From CAYFPS01 sp964345075 (GTDB lineage Bacteria; CAIWAD01): a stretch of DNA of 64,000 bases. How positions within the stretch are numbered: the first letter of the stretch is position 1; every line of letters starts with the position of its first letter. Positions 17,622-27,731 of the stretch are shown one piece after another. Location of the stretch: assembly GCA_964345075.1 (NCBI GenBank), contig CAYFPS010000014.1, positions 9,315 to 73,314 of the forward strand, written 5' to 3'. The notes beneath the pieces were generated by a model, which searched no databases, was not told where the DNA came from, and saw only the letters and a program-made list of their open reading frames with translations. The translations under genes and the position numbers were made by a program.

Positions 17622-19895
17622 TCAGTCGCGGCGATCCCCACGGGGACGATCACCACGGGGCGGGCGACCGCCGCCGCCACCACCACGACGATCACCATCG
17701 CGACCGCCATCACGCCGACCACCACCGCCAAAGCGGTTGCCGCCACCCTCGGTGCGGGGACGGGGCGGACGCTCCTCCCAGCCTTCGGGCTTGTCCAGCA
17801 GCGCGCGACGGGAAAGCTTGAACTTGCCGTCTTCCACACGCAGCAGCTTGACATCCAGCTTGTCGCCAACCTTCAGCACATCGGCAACACGCTCGGTGCG
17901 CGTCCAGTCGATCTCGCTGATGTGCAGCAGGCCTTCGCGGCCGGGCATGAATTCGACAAAGGCGCCGAAGTCAACCACGCTGACCACCTTGCCCGGGTAG
18001 ACCTTGTCCACTTCCGGCTCGGCAACCATGTCGCGGATCCAGTTGAGGGCGCGCTGCAGGTTTTCGCCATTGTCGGAAGCGATCGTGATCGTACCATCGT
18101 CGGCGATGTCGACCTTGGTCTGCGTGCTCTCCTGGATTTCGCGAACCATCTTGCCGCCGGGGCCGATGATCATGCCGATCTTGTCGACCGGAATCACAAT
18201 CGCCTCGAGGCGCGGCGCGAAGGGGCTCATTTCCGTGCGGCTCTCCGTGATACATTCGGCCATCTTGCCCAGAATGTGCATGCGGCCGTCGCGGGCCTGA
18301 TTGAGGGCCGTCTCCATGATCTCGAAGGAGAGACCATCAATCTTGATGTCCATCTGGAAGGCCGTGATACCATCGGCCGTGCCGCAGACCTTGAAGTCCA
18401 TGTCACCCAGATGATCTTCATCACCCAGAATGTCACTCAGCACGGCAACCTGCTCACCTTCCTTGACCAGACCCATGGCGATACCGGCAACAGGCTTGTG
18501 CATGGGCACACCGGCGGCCATCATGGCCATGGTACCCGAGCAGACGCTGGCCATGGAGCTGGAGCCGTTGGACTCGAGGATTTCGCTGACCAGACGAATC
18601 GTGTAGGGGAACTCGTCACGCTTGACCATGCGCTTGAGGGCGCGTTCGGCAAGATTGCCGTGTCCCACTTCGCGGCGGCTGGTGGACATCATGCGGCGCA
18701 CTTCACCCACCGAGAAGGGCGGGAAGTTGTAATGCAGCATGAAAGTGCGGGAATGCTCGCCAAAGATGCCGTCCATGCGCTGCGCGTCCTGGCTGGTGCC
18801 CAGCGTAACCGTACCCAGCGACTGAGTCTGGCCACGGGTGAACAGTGAGCTGCCATGAGTGCGGGGCAGCACGTCCACTTCACAGGTGATCGGGCGGATA
18901 TCCGTGGTGCCGCGACCATCCAGACGACGGCCTTCACCCACGATCGTGCCGCGCATCTCGGCCTTCAGCTCGTCGTGCATGACTTCGCCCAGTTCCGCCT
19001 TGACAGCGGCCAGACGCTCGATGGCAGCCTCGTCACCTGCTTCAGCCGCTTCCACCAGCGGGCTCAGGATCTCTTCTTCCAGGGCCTTCAGGGCTTCCTT
19101 GCGCTCGCTCTTCTCGGCGATGGCGCAGAGGGCCTTCATGCGGGGACGAACCGTGGCGCTCAGCTCGGTGACAACCGGCTCATTGCGCTCGGCCACTTCC
19201 ACCGGCCACTTCTCGACTTCGCCCAGCTCGGCGATAATGCTTTCCTGCAGGTCGATCAGGGCGCGAATGTGCTCGTGGGCGAAGCGCACCATTTCCAGCA
19301 TTTCGCTTTCGCTGATCTCGGCGCTCTCGCCTTCAACCATGGTGATGCTTTCGCGCGTGGCGGCCACGACCATTTCCACATCGCTGGCTTCCAGCTGCTC
19401 GACGCCGGGATTGACCACGAACTTGCCACCGACACGTGCTACCATCACACTGGCAACCGGACGACGGAAGGGAATCGGACCCGCACACAGAGCCAGGCTG
19501 GCAGCCGTGCAGGCCAGCGGTCCGGGATCACAGCTCTTGTCGAAGGAGAGAACGTTGCAGATGATCTGCGTCTCGTTCATGAAGCCATCGTCAAAAAGCG
19601 GACGAAGCGGACGGTCGATCAGGCGGGCGTTGAGAATCTCGGCCTCGCCGGGACGGGCTTCACGCTTGAAGAAACCGCCGGGAAAGCGGCCAGCCGCGTA
19701 CTGCTTCTCGCGGTACTCGACGGAAAGCGGAAAGAAGTCCTGGCCTTCGCGGGCCTTGCGCTCGGCACAGGCCGAAACCAGCACCACGGTGTCCTCGAAG
19801 CGAATCCAGACGGAACCCTGGGCCTGCCTGGCCACCTTGCCCATCTGCATCGTCAAGGTGCGTCCATCCAGCTGGATGGATTTCTCGATCATCAT
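17622..19895 (-). CDS. pnp: polyribonucleotide nucleotidyltransferase
   Basis: PNPase degrades RNA 3' to 5' by phosphorolysis as a trimeric ring. Two RNase PH-like domains flank an alpha-helical domain, followed by KH (IGPGGKMVREIQ) and S1 (VVDFGAFVEFMPGREGLLHIS) domains. The phosphate-binding segment NGSSSM is present. The C-terminus is a long Gly/Arg-rich tail full of GGR, GDR and RGD units, absent from E. coli PNPase, which may bind RNA or partners such as helicases. I take the first of two adjacent ATGs (19895, 19892) after GGAGG; the spacing favours the second slightly. It follows rpsO with a terminator-like hairpin between them, as in many bacteria. Confidence 0.97.
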   Translation of the reverse strand: MMIEKSIQLDGRTLTMQMGKVARQAQGSVWIRFEDTVVLVSACAERKAREGQDFFPLSVEYREKQYAAGRFPGGFFKREARPGEAEILNARLIDRPLRPLFDDGFMNETQIICNVLSFDKSCDPGPLACTAASLALCAGPIPFRRPVASVMVARVGGKFVVNPGVEQLEASDVEMVVAATRESITMVEGESAEISESEMLEMVRFAHEHIRALIDLQESIIAELGEVEKWPVEVAERNEPVVTELSATVRPRMKALCAIAEKSERKEALKALEEEILSPLVEAAEAGDEAAIERLAAVKAELGEVMHDELKAEMRGTIVGEGRRLDGRGTTDIRPITCEVDVLPRTHGSSLFTRGQTQSLGTVTLGTSQDAQRMDGIFGEHSRTFMLHYNFPPFSVGEVRRMMSTSRREVGHGNLAERALKRMVKRDEFPYTIRLVSEILESNGSSSMASVCSGTMAMMAAGVPMHKPVAGIAMGLVKEGEQVAVLSDILGDEDHLGDMDFKVCGTADGITAFQMDIKIDGLSFEIMETALNQARDGRMHILGKMAECITESRTEMSPFAPRLEAIVIPVDKIGMIIGPGGKMVREIQESTQTKVDIADDGTITIASDNGENLQRALNWIRDMVAEPEVDKVYPGKVVSVVDFGAFVEFMPGREGLLHISEIDWTRTERVADVLKVGDKLDVKLLRVEDGKFKLSRRALLDKPEGWEERPPRPRTEGGGNRFGGGGRRDGGRDGDRRGGGGGGRPPRGDRPRGDRRD

Positions 19896-20020
19896 GTAAC
19901 CTCCATTGCCGCTTGTCGCGGCCTTGCGGATCCGTTGCCCAAAAGGAGGCACACCGATGGGCGGGCACTGACCCGTCTACCGCTGTGCCTGTTCCAGGCT
20001 GGCGAACCCATTGAATGTGG

Positions 20021-20051
20021 AAAAGGCCGCTCCCAACCAGAGGGAGCGGCC
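20021..20051 (-). terminator. hairpin terminator between rpsO and pnp
   Basis: GGCCGCTCCC (20025-20034) and GGGAGCGGCC (20042-20051) form a perfect 10-bp stem, followed by TTTT on the minus strand. As in E. coli, this would set a partial stop between rpsO and pnp. Confidence 0.85.
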
Positions 20052-20081
20052 AGCTTGAAAGCAATCGTCAAAAGAAGGCGA

Positions 20082-20351
20082 TCAGCGACGAAGGCCGAGT
20101 TCCTGAATCAGGCTGCGGTAACCTTCAAGGTCCACACGCTCCAGGTACTTCTGCAGGCGACGGCGCTTACCGACGAGCATCAGCAGACCACGGCGGGTGT
20201 GGTGATCCTTCTTGTGCACCTTGACATGCTCGGTCAGGTGGCGAATACGATCCGTGAGCAGAGCAATCTGAACGCCTGCGCTGCCCGTGTCCTGTGCGTC
20301 CTTGCCGAACTTCGCGGCCAGTTCGGCCACACGTTCCTTGCTGATCGACAT
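20082..20351 (-). CDS. rpsO: 30S ribosomal protein S15
   Basis: The 89-residue protein begins MSISKERVAELAAKFG and contains GSAGVQIALLTDRI, LTEHVKVHKKDHHTRRGLLMLV and the C-terminal KYLERVDLEGYRSLIQELGLR, all hallmarks of S15, which binds the 16S rRNA central domain. I chose the ATG at 20351 because AGGAGATTGAA lies directly upstream; an upstream in-frame start overlaps ribF and lacks a site. It follows ribF closely and precedes pnp, the common order truB-ribF-rpsO-pnp. Confidence 0.98.
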   Translation of the reverse strand: MSISKERVAELAAKFGKDAQDTGSAGVQIALLTDRIRHLTEHVKVHKKDHHTRRGLLMLVGKRRRLQKYLERVDLEGYRSLIQELGLRR

Positions 20352-20383
20352 TTCAATCTCCTTGCGTCGTCCAGGACGAGCCA

Positions 20384-21316
20384 TCATCCCCTTGATGCCA
20401 GCCAATCCTGAATGCGTTGCCGGTCCAGAACAAGCTGTTCGCTCAGTTCCTGAACTCCGTTGAACCGCATAGTATGGCGAATAAATGCCAGAAACTCAAG
20501 ATCAAGTTCCCGAGCATAGATGTCGCCCACATCGCTGAAGAAGTGCATTTCAGGCACAATTTCAGCTTCGCCAAAGGTGGGGCGCGGCCCCAGATTCAGC
20601 ATGCCTGTCTGCCAGTTTCCGTTAATTTTCGCCCGGGCAGCGTAAACGCCCGGCGCGGGAAGCAGTTTGCCCTCACCCAAAAACTTGAGGTTGGCGGTGG
20701 GAAAGCCGATGCCCCGACCGCGGCCGTGCCCCTTGACAACCAGCCCACGCATGGAATAGGGCCTTCCCAGCAGGGCTTCGGCCAGTGCCAGCTCGCCTTC
20801 AGCCAGCGCGCGGCGAATGCGCGTGGAACTGATGGCTTCACCGGCTGCGAAAACCGGCTCGACAACTTCCATGGTAAAGGAGCACTCATCGGCCAGGGCC
20901 GAGAGGGTCTGCCGGTTGCCGCTTCGATTGTGGCCAAAGGCGTGATTGTGGCCGATGACCAGATGCTTCATGTTCAGTTTGAAAAGCACATCGCGGATGA
21001 AGGCGCGGGCTTCCAGCTCGCTCAGGGCCTGATTGAAGTCAAGCAGCAGCACGCGATCCACATCCTGCGCTTCCAGCAGTTGACGCTTCTCTTCCAGCGT
21101 GCTCAGCCTGCCGGGGCTTTCACTGGGGCGCAGAAAATCACGGGGATGAGGCTCAAAGGAAAGCAGCAGCGTGGCCAGACCCCCACGGGCGGCCTTTTCC
21201 CGCACGCGACGAATCAGCTCGCGATGGGCCAGATGCAGGCCGTCAAAGGTGCCCAGCGTCAGGACGCAGGCTGGCATCTCGGGAAGGTGGAGGTGATTGG
21301 TCTGGACGATTTTCAA
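20384..21316 (-). CDS. ribF: bifunctional riboflavin kinase/FAD synthetase
   Basis: RibF makes FMN from riboflavin and then FAD. The N-terminal adenylyltransferase part shows GTFDGLHLAH and the ISSTRIRRAL motif; the C-terminal kinase part shows GRGIGFPTANL and the PTFGE segment with its catalytic Glu. The length, 310 residues, is typical. The start appears to be TTG at 21316, giving MKIVQTNHLHLPEMP, which aligns well with other RibF N-termini; the first ATG would begin at MPACVLTLG and also leave the active site intact. It lies 45 bases after truB. Confidence 0.93.
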   Translation of the reverse strand: MKIVQTNHLHLPEMPACVLTLGTFDGLHLAHRELIRRVREKAARGGLATLLLSFEPHPRDFLRPSESPGRLSTLEEKRQLLEAQDVDRVLLLDFNQALSELEARAFIRDVLFKLNMKHLVIGHNHAFGHNRSGNRQTLSALADECSFTMEVVEPVFAAGEAISSTRIRRALAEGELALAEALLGRPYSMRGLVVKGHGRGRGIGFPTANLKFLGEGKLLPAPGVYAARAKINGNWQTGMLNLGPRPTFGEAEIVPEMHFFSDVGDIYARELDLEFLAFIRHTMRFNGVQELSEQLVLDRQRIQDWLASRG

Positions 21317-21361
21317 AAGGGCAGTTCCCGATTGAGTTCCCGATAGGCGTCTACAAAACTG

Positions 21362-22069
21362 TCAGCTTTCCGCAACACCAAACAGCTCCTCAAGGCCCTC
21401 ACGACTGAAGGCGTTTTCTACGGAATAACTGCCTGACTCGAGTCGCCTGAGCTCTTCCACCAGCGCCCCGCAGCCCAGCAAACGGCCCAGATCCCGGGCC
21501 AGACTGCGCACATAGTAACCCTTGGCACAGCGCAGATCAAGTTCAGCATAAGGTGGATCCCAAGCCAGAAGCTCGAGGGAATGCACCAAGACGGGCCTGG
21601 GCTCGCGCACAATGGTCTCGCCTTTTCTGGCCAGCTTGTAAAGGCGCTTGCCACCAATGGATATTGCGCTGAACATGGGTGGAATCTGCTGCTGCTCGCC
21701 GCGAAAGTCCGGAAGCGCTGCTTCAAAGGCTTCTCGATCAGGCAATGGTCCGGCATGTGATGCAACGATTGAACCCGTCCGGTCGTGCGAATCGCTTTCC
21801 GCACCAAGCCTGAGGCGAACCCGGTAGCGCTTGTCACCACCCATCACCTCGTCCTGCAGGCGGGTGGCATTCTTGCCAATCAGAAGGATTACCAGACCCG
21901 TGGCGAAGGGATCCAGTGTGCCGGCGTGTCCAATCTTCTTCACCTTGCTCAGCGCGCGCAGCAGCCGAACCAGCCAGAAACTGCTCTTGCCATCGGGTTT
22001 GTCTGCCAGCAGGATTGCACCCTGAGCCAGCAGCTCGCGATCGGGCAGGATCGAGCCGCGTTGTATCAC
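21362..22069 (-). CDS. truB: tRNA pseudouridine-55 synthase
   Basis: TruB isomerises U55 in the T loop of tRNAs. The catalytic Asp lies in HAGTLDPFATGLVILLIG, and ADKPDGKSSF opens the catalytic domain. At 235 residues it ends soon after the core and has no C-terminal PUA-like extension, as in the short bacterial class. No ATG is available before the first motif; the only reasonable start is GTG at 22069, whose first codons GTG ATA CAA are themselves a GTGATACA word. The Shine-Dalgarno sequence is weak, so coupling to rbfA, 42 bases upstream, is likely. Confidence 0.93.
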   Translation of the reverse strand: MIQRGSILPDRELLAQGAILLADKPDGKSSFWLVRLLRALSKVKKIGHAGTLDPFATGLVILLIGKNATRLQDEVMGGDKRYRVRLRLGAESDSHDRTGSIVASHAGPLPDREAFEAALPDFRGEQQQIPPMFSAISIGGKRLYKLARKGETIVREPRPVLVHSLELLAWDPPYAELDLRCAKGYYVRSLARDLGRLLGCGALVEELRRLESGSYSVENAFSREGLEELFGVAES

Positions 22070-22110
22070 GGGCAGGTCATCCAGCCGTGGCCGCAGCGCA
22101 AGATCCTGAC

Positions 22111-22485
22111 TCAGTTCCCGTCCTCCGGGTCCGTCTCACCGCGCTCGGCCTGCAGCTGAGCCAGAATCCGGTCCACCTCTGCCGCGCGCTTGACCGACTC
22201 GTCCAGCACAAAGCGCAGAATCGGAACCGCGCGTATACGCAGGCTGGCAGCCAGACTCTTGCGCAGCGCCTTGTTGCGGTGTCGTACCTCGGCCAGAATC
22301 TCTTCGGTGGCGAGGCCATCAGCCAGCACGGATACAAAGATGGTGGCGTGTGACAAATCGGGAGAAAGGCGGACTTCACTGAAGCTCGCCTTAGCCGCAA
22401 GGTCCCCGTGCTCGCGCAGGAGAATGCGTCCCAGATCCTTGCGGATCTGCTCGGAGACCCGCTGCTGTCGCTTTTCGCTGGCCAT
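22111..22485 (-). CDS. rbfA: ribosome-binding factor A
   Basis: RbfA helps mature the 5' end of 16S rRNA in the 30S subunit. The 124-residue product begins ASEKRQQRVSEQIRKDLGRIL and contains the KH-like fold with VRLSPDLSHATIFVSVL and the helix ending LRIRAVPILRFVLDES. The order infB-rbfA-truB matches the classic operon. The ATG at 22485 follows the infB stop by a few bases, with AGGG upstream. Confidence 0.96.
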   Translation of the reverse strand: MASEKRQQRVSEQIRKDLGRILLREHGDLAAKASFSEVRLSPDLSHATIFVSVLADGLATEEILAEVRHRNKALRKSLAASLRIRAVPILRFVLDESVKRAAEVDRILAQLQAERGETDPEDGN

Positions 22486-22491
22486 CAGGCC

Positions 22492-25373
22492 CTAGCCTTC
22501 CAGATCCAGGCGACGGGTGACTTCCTTCAGCGTGAAGACCTGAATCAGATCGCCTTCGCGAAGGTCATTGTAACCGGCCAGCTGAATACCGCACTCAAAG
22601 CCCTGCAGCACTTCGCGCACATCTTCCTTGAAGCGCTTCAGGTTGGAAAGCTCGCCCTGATGGACGACTTCGTTCTCGCGGACCAGACGGGCCTTGGAAT
22701 TGCGCTCGATCTTGCCGGAAAGCACCATGCAGCCGGCGATGGCCTTCTTTGCAATGCGGAAGACCTGACGAACCTCGGCGGTACCGACGATTTCCTCTTC
22801 CACATCCGGAGCAAGCATACCTTCCAGAGCGGCGTGAATTTCTTCGACCACCTCGTAGATGACCTTGTAAAGGCGCACGTCCACCCGCTCGCGCTGGGCC
22901 AGCTCGCGGGCACTCTGGGTCGGTGTTACATGGAAGCCGATGATGATCGCGCCGGAGGCCTTGGCCAGCAGGACATCGCTTTCCGTGATGTTACCCACGC
23001 TGCGGCTGATCACATTCACCCGGACTTCATTGGTCTGCATCTTCATCAGTTCGTCAGCGATGGCGCCGATGGAACCGTCTACGTCACCCTTGATGATGAT
23101 GGGCAGGTCGCGAACTTCACCCAGCGCAATCTGCTGCGAGAGCTGGGTCAGCGAGAAACTGCTGATGCGCTGCTGGCTCTGCTCGCGCTGAATCTGCTGA
23201 CGCTTGAGCGCCACACCGCGCGCTTCCTTTTCCGTCTCGTAGACCAGCAGTGTATCACCGGCCTGCGGCACACTGTCCAGGCCGAGCAGCTGCACGGGTG
23301 TGGATGGCGGTGCTGTATCACGGGGATTGTCGCGCTCATCGAGCATCAGGCGGACACGACCACTGGCCGTACCGGCAACCACAATGTCACCCTTGTTGAG
23401 CGTACCGCGCTGCACCAGAACGGTGGCAATCGTACCACGGCCCTTGTCCAGACGCGAATCAATCACGACCGCCTTGGCAGAACCCTCCGCCACTGCCTGC
23501 AGTTCAAGGACTTCCGCCCGGATCAGGATCTCCGCCAGCAGCTTGTCCATGTTCTCGCCCTTCTTGGCGGAAATGTCCACGCACTGGTATTCACCACCCC
23601 AGTCTTCCACCAGGATGTTGTAATCCGCCAGCTCCTTGCGAATGCGCTGCGGATCCGCATTGGGCTTGTCGATCTTGTTCACGGCGATCACAATCGGCAC
23701 ATGAGCGGCCTTGGCGTGATCGATGGCTTCCTTGGTCTGCTCCTGCACACGGTCGTCGGCGGCAACCACCAGCACGACAATGTCCGTAACCTGCGCACCA
23801 CGGGCACGCATGGCCGTAAAGGCCTCATGGCCAGGCGTATCCAAGAATGTGATTTTTCCTGGTGACCGGGTGTATCCAGGAAGGTGATCTTCTGACCTTC
23901 GTGTTCCACTTCATAGGCACCGATATGCTGCGTGATACCGCCAGCCTCGCCAGAGACCACATTTGCATTACGCAGGTAATCGAGCACGGACGTTTTACCG
24001 TGGTCGACGTGACCCATCACGGTAACGACCGGAGCGCGTGATACAAGCTCGCCCTCGATCACTTCCTCTTCGATTTCCTCGGCCTCATCGAATTCACTCA
24101 TGAACTCGACCTGATAATCGTAATCGTCACACAGGATCTCGATCAGCTCACGCTCCAGACGCTGATTGATCGTGACCATCGTGCCCATCATGAAGGCCTT
24201 CTTGATCAGGTCGGAGACCTGAATTTCCAGCAGTCCAGCCAGCTCGTTGGTGGTAATGAACTCTGTCACACGCAGGATGTTGGATTCCTCGTTGATTTCA
24301 CCCACGCCCTTCACCTTGCGGCTGCGGCGCTTCTTCTTGGTGGAATCCATCGCGCGCGTGGTTTCCTTCACGGCAGCGCGAATCTCGTCCTCAGAGAACT
24401 TGTGCTTCTTGCTCTTCTTGCGCTTGCGGCCACCAGCAAGATCGCTGCGCTCGTCCTTGGCTTTCTCCAGCTTCTGCAGACGCAGTTCTTCACTCTTGGT
24501 CTTCTTGCCACTGCGCTTGCGGCGACTGGCATCGGATTCGGTCGTTGTCGCGCCCTGCATCGGATCACGCTCCTTGAAGCCTTCCGTTGCGGGAGCTTCC
24601 GGCTCTTCAGGCTTGCGCTTGCGCTTCGGTCGCACAACCTTTTCCGGTTCCGGATCCTTGTGGATGCCTAGCACGCGACCGGGGCGGAAGACAGGCAGGC
24701 CAATCTTCTCGCTGTCCTGATCCGCGTGCTCAACGATGGCGCGTCCGGGTGCCGGGGCTTCAACAGGTTCTTCTTCCACAGCAGCTGTTTCAGCAGCAGG
24801 GGCTTCCGGCTGAACTTCCGGCGTGCTTTCTTCGACCACCGCGGCAGGCGCAACTTCTTCCGGCGCTTCTTCGACCTCCGGCTCCGCTTCGGGAACAGGT
24901 GCCTCCTCCGGATCCGCCTCTACCACAGGTTCAGGCTCTGCCTCAACCACGGGCTGAATGACCTCAGGCTCGCTGGCCGGCTCTTCCGCAGGCTCCTCGA
25001 CCACTTCCGGCGCAGGCTGCTCGATAACCTTGAGCTCCTTCAGGCGCTTCAGGGCCTCGCTCTCGACCTTCTCGTCTTCCTGAGCGGCTTCTTCCGCCTG
25101 CGTGCGCAGAATATCTTCCACCGCCTCGCGGCGAATATCAGGACCGGCCGGCTTGCTTTCCGCCGGCTTGGGCGCCTGTGCTTCCATGTATTCGGCATGC
25201 AGCTCGGGAGCGTACTTGGCCAGAATGGTCACGTACATCTCCTCGGTCAGAGTGGCCGTGGGGCGGGAAGGAACTTCAAACCCTTCCTTCTCCAGATAGT
25301 CACTTACGTGCGAAACCGTCAGCTGCAGTTCCTTCGCCAGATGGATCAGCTTGTGCTTCTTGCTTGCAGCCAC
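22492..25373 (-). CDS. infB: translation initiation factor IF-2, reading frame broken at the G3 motif
   Basis: IF-2 is the GTPase that places initiator tRNA on the 30S subunit. The start is GTG at 25373 with GGGAG upstream. An IF2_N domain (about 1-52) is followed by a long Glu/Pro/Ala-rich linker and a basic region, then the G domain with VMGHVDHGKT. At the G3 motif the frame breaks: the coding segment for ITFLDTPGH occurs twice (23862-23888, then 23827-23853), 35 bases apart and in different frames, with six synonymous differences. The second frame continues through NKIDKP and the C-terminal fMet-tRNA-binding domains to 22492. An essential gene is unlikely to be dead, so I suspect a chimeric assembly join of two related genomes. 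Confidence 0.93.
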
Positions 25374-25374
25374 C

Positions 25375-25713
25375 CTATTCTCCCGTGTTGATGATTTTCA
25401 GCCGGGCCTTGATACCCTGCTGAAATCCTTCCTCCGAAAGGCCCACAGCTCGCAGCCCTTTCAGATCGAGCGCCGATACACGCTCTGCAAACGTTTCAAT
25501 CAGGTAGACTTCACACTGTGATGAAGCCTCCTGCCAGCGATCAAGCTCGCGCCGTGATCGCTCGGAAAGGCCAGGATCCGCCAGCACCACGACACGCTTG
25601 CCGGCTTCTGCCAACGGGCGTATACGGTCCATGCCGGGAATCAGCTGACCAGCGCGGCGGGCAAGCCCCAGCAGCCTGACGCCGCTGTCATCGAGCCTGG
25701 CCAGCCTCAGCAT
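25375..25713 (-). CDS. L7Ae/L30e-type RNA-binding protein (YlxQ-like)
   Basis: The 112-residue protein sits between nusA and infB, where Gram-positive and many other bacteria carry ylxQ. It has the alpha-beta-alpha pattern of the L7Ae/L30e family: LLGLARRAGQLIPGMD at the N-terminus, VVVLADPGLSERSRREL in the middle, and a conserved end AVGLSEEGFQQGIKARL. Members bind kink-turn RNA. Its ATG follows the nusA stop by six bases, and infB begins one base after its own stop, so the three are tightly coupled. Confidence 0.88.
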   Translation of the reverse strand: MLRLARLDDSGVRLLGLARRAGQLIPGMDRIRPLAEAGKRVVVLADPGLSERSRRELDRWQEASSQCEVYLIETFAERVSALDLKGLRAVGLSEEGFQQGIKARLKIINTGE

Positions 25714-25718
25714 GGTCG

Positions 25719-27245
25719 CTAGTCCTGAGCCTGATTATCAAAGTCACCGAGGACGAGCATCACGGCTTCCATGTCCTCGGAAGTCAATCCAGTACGCTCC
25801 ATGGCCTTGCTGGCTGGATCGTTGAGGAAATCCTCAACATGGGCATAGCCGGCGCCAATCAGGATATCCTTGTAGGCGCGCGGCAGGTCCACCACATCGG
25901 CCACCTTGAAGTCCTGGAAATAGGCAGAGACACAGCGGCGGGCGCTGCGAACCTCTTCTTCCGGCAAACCGGTCTTTTCGATGAGCACGGCAATCGGTTC
26001 GTCCAGCAGGCGCTCGGCGTGATACACGCCCGCCTCGATGAACTTGCCCGTGATCGTGTCCGGAATGCCCACCACATCCATGATGCCCAGATCCTCGTCT
26101 TCAGCCTCGGTCGTGAGCTCCATCGACAGGTGATCGGATTCGCTGGCCAGAGTCAGATCGTAACCCGTGATCTCTGCCGCCAGGCGGAAGACCATGTCAT
26201 CGGCCGGATCAAAGACGAATTCGCCTGTATCACCGCGCAGCTCGTGACGCTTCTGCTGGCGCTCGATCATGCCGCGGTACTCTTCGTCGGAAAGAACCAC
26301 CAGCGCGCGCTCGGAACCCTGCAGGATAACCTTGAGCGGCTTGTTGGGGCTCATCGCCTTCTTGATCAGGCTGACGGGATCGGCGGCGAAATCGATGATG
26401 TCGATTTTTTCTTTGCCCACCTCATTGACAATCGCCTGAATGCGCTGTCCCTTCATGCCCACGCAGCTGCCGACAGGATCGATGCGCGGATCGGTGCTCT
26501 CCACCGCGATCTTGGTGCGGCGACCGGGCACACGGGCAATCTTGCTGATGCGAATGATGCCATCAGCAATTTCCGGCACTTCCACTTCGAAGAGGCGGCG
26601 GATGAAATTGGGATCGGCCCGTGATACAATGATCTCCGGGTCGCGATTGTTCTCGCGGCGCACATCCTTGATGAGGGCGCGCAGGCTCGAGGAGCGATGG
26701 ATCTTCTCGGATTTGATCATCTCCGAGGGCGGCATGCGGAACTCGACATGATCGATATTGAGGATCACGCCCTTGTGCTTGTCCACCTGATGCACCTCGG
26801 CATGGATCACCTCACCGATGCGATCCTTGTATTCCTCGTAGACCGAGTTCTTCTCGATCTCGCGGATCTTGTGCATCAGCGCCTGCTTCAGGTTGAGAAT
26901 CGTGCGACGACCGAACTTGCGGTAGTCGATAATCTCCACCACTTCTTCGCCGACTTCCACTTCCGGATCCAGCTTGCGGGCATTGGTCAGTTCGATCTCG
27001 AGATGATCGTTCTCGACTTCACCGTCCTCAACCACTTCCCATTCGCGGTAGATTTCGATGTCGCCCTTGTCCAGATTGAAGGTGACGTAGAAGGACTCTT
27101 CCGAGTCGAAACGCTTCTTGAGCACGGAAATGAAGGCGGATTCCACAACTTCCTGGAAATCCTGCCGGTCGATGTTCTTGCTCTCAAGCAGTTGTATTAC
27201 GGCATCTACAATCGAGACGCCTTCCACCTTGCGCGCGTCCTTCAT
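25719..27245 (-). CDS. nusA: transcription termination/antitermination protein NusA
   Basis: NusA binds RNA polymerase and modulates pausing, termination and antitermination. Domains in order: N-terminal RNAP-binding domain (SIVDAVIQLLESKNIDRQDF), S1 domain, KH1 and KH2 (DPVGSCVGMKGQRIQAIV is visible), and C-terminal helix-hairpin-helix repeats (VVGIPDTITGKFIEAGVYHA and GAGYAHVEDFLND) as in proteobacterial NusA. The start at 27245 gives 508 residues; GGGAGAG lies about 9 bases upstream. The operon order is rimP-nusA-L7Ae-infB-rbfA-truB-ribF. Three GTGATACA words fall within it (26019, 26226, 26621). Confidence 0.97.
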   Translation of the reverse strand: MKDARKVEGVSIVDAVIQLLESKNIDRQDFQEVVESAFISVLKKRFDSEESFYVTFNLDKGDIEIYREWEVVEDGEVENDHLEIELTNARKLDPEVEVGEEVVEIIDYRKFGRRTILNLKQALMHKIREIEKNSVYEEYKDRIGEVIHAEVHQVDKHKGVILNIDHVEFRMPPSEMIKSEKIHRSSSLRALIKDVRRENNRDPEIIVSRADPNFIRRLFEVEVPEIADGIIRISKIARVPGRRTKIAVESTDPRIDPVGSCVGMKGQRIQAIVNEVGKEKIDIIDFAADPVSLIKKAMSPNKPLKVILQGSERALVVLSDEEYRGMIERQQKRHELRGDTGEFVFDPADDMVFRLAAEITGYDLTLASESDHLSMELTTEAEDEDLGIMDVVGIPDTITGKFIEAGVYHAERLLDEPIAVLIEKTGLPEEEVRSARRCVSAYFQDFKVADVVDLPRAYKDILIGAGYAHVEDFLNDPASKAMERTGLTSEDMEAVMLVLGDFDNQAQD

Positions 27246-27264
27246 TGACACGACTCTCCCATGC

Positions 27265-27720
27265 TTACCATTCGAGCCAGTAGCGGATGGAACGGATTGT
27301 ATCACGGGCCACAGTCTGTGTACCCGTTTTTGCATCCAGTTCCAGTTCCGTTTCTGTCAGGCCACGCAGCGTGCCGCGCAGCTCCTTTTCAACTTTTTCA
27401 CCCTCGCTTTCAACGAGGTATACCAGACGAATTTTTCGCCCGACCGCCCTTGCCAGCAGCCGCGGGTGGTCCAGCTCGTGGGCCAGACCGGGGGAGTTGA
27501 CTTCCAGACGATAGGCCTTGTCCAGCCACTCAAGTTCATCCATGCGCTGACCAATGGCGCGATTGAATTCGGCCAGCTGATCCACGCGGACGCCCTGATC
27601 CGTGTCCACCAGCACGCGCAGAATGCGCCCGTGGCTGTCACCGGTGAACTCAAGATCCACCAGGAAAGCCTCGGCAGGCAGCAATCCGTTGATTTCTTCG
27701 CGCAGTGCGACCAGATCCAT
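27265..27720 (-). CDS. rimP: ribosome maturation factor RimP
   Basis: RimP assists early 30S assembly. The 151-residue protein reads MDLVALREEINGLLPAEAFLVDLEF with the conserved RILRVLVDTDQGVRVDQLAEFNR segment and RLEVNSPGLAHELDHPR, the family's signature (EVSSPGL.RPL). The ATG at 27720 has GGAG 6 bases upstream; an in-frame upstream extension runs through a terminator hairpin and is not credible. It is the first gene of the nusA-infB operon, and its ribosome site directly abuts the T-run of that hairpin. Confidence 0.96.
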   Translation of the reverse strand: MDLVALREEINGLLPAEAFLVDLEFTGDSHGRILRVLVDTDQGVRVDQLAEFNRAIGQRMDELEWLDKAYRLEVNSPGLAHELDHPRLLARAVGRKIRLVYLVESEGEKVEKELRGTLRGLTETELELDAKTGTQTVARDTIRSIRYWLEW

Positions 27721-27731
27721 GACAACTCCAA

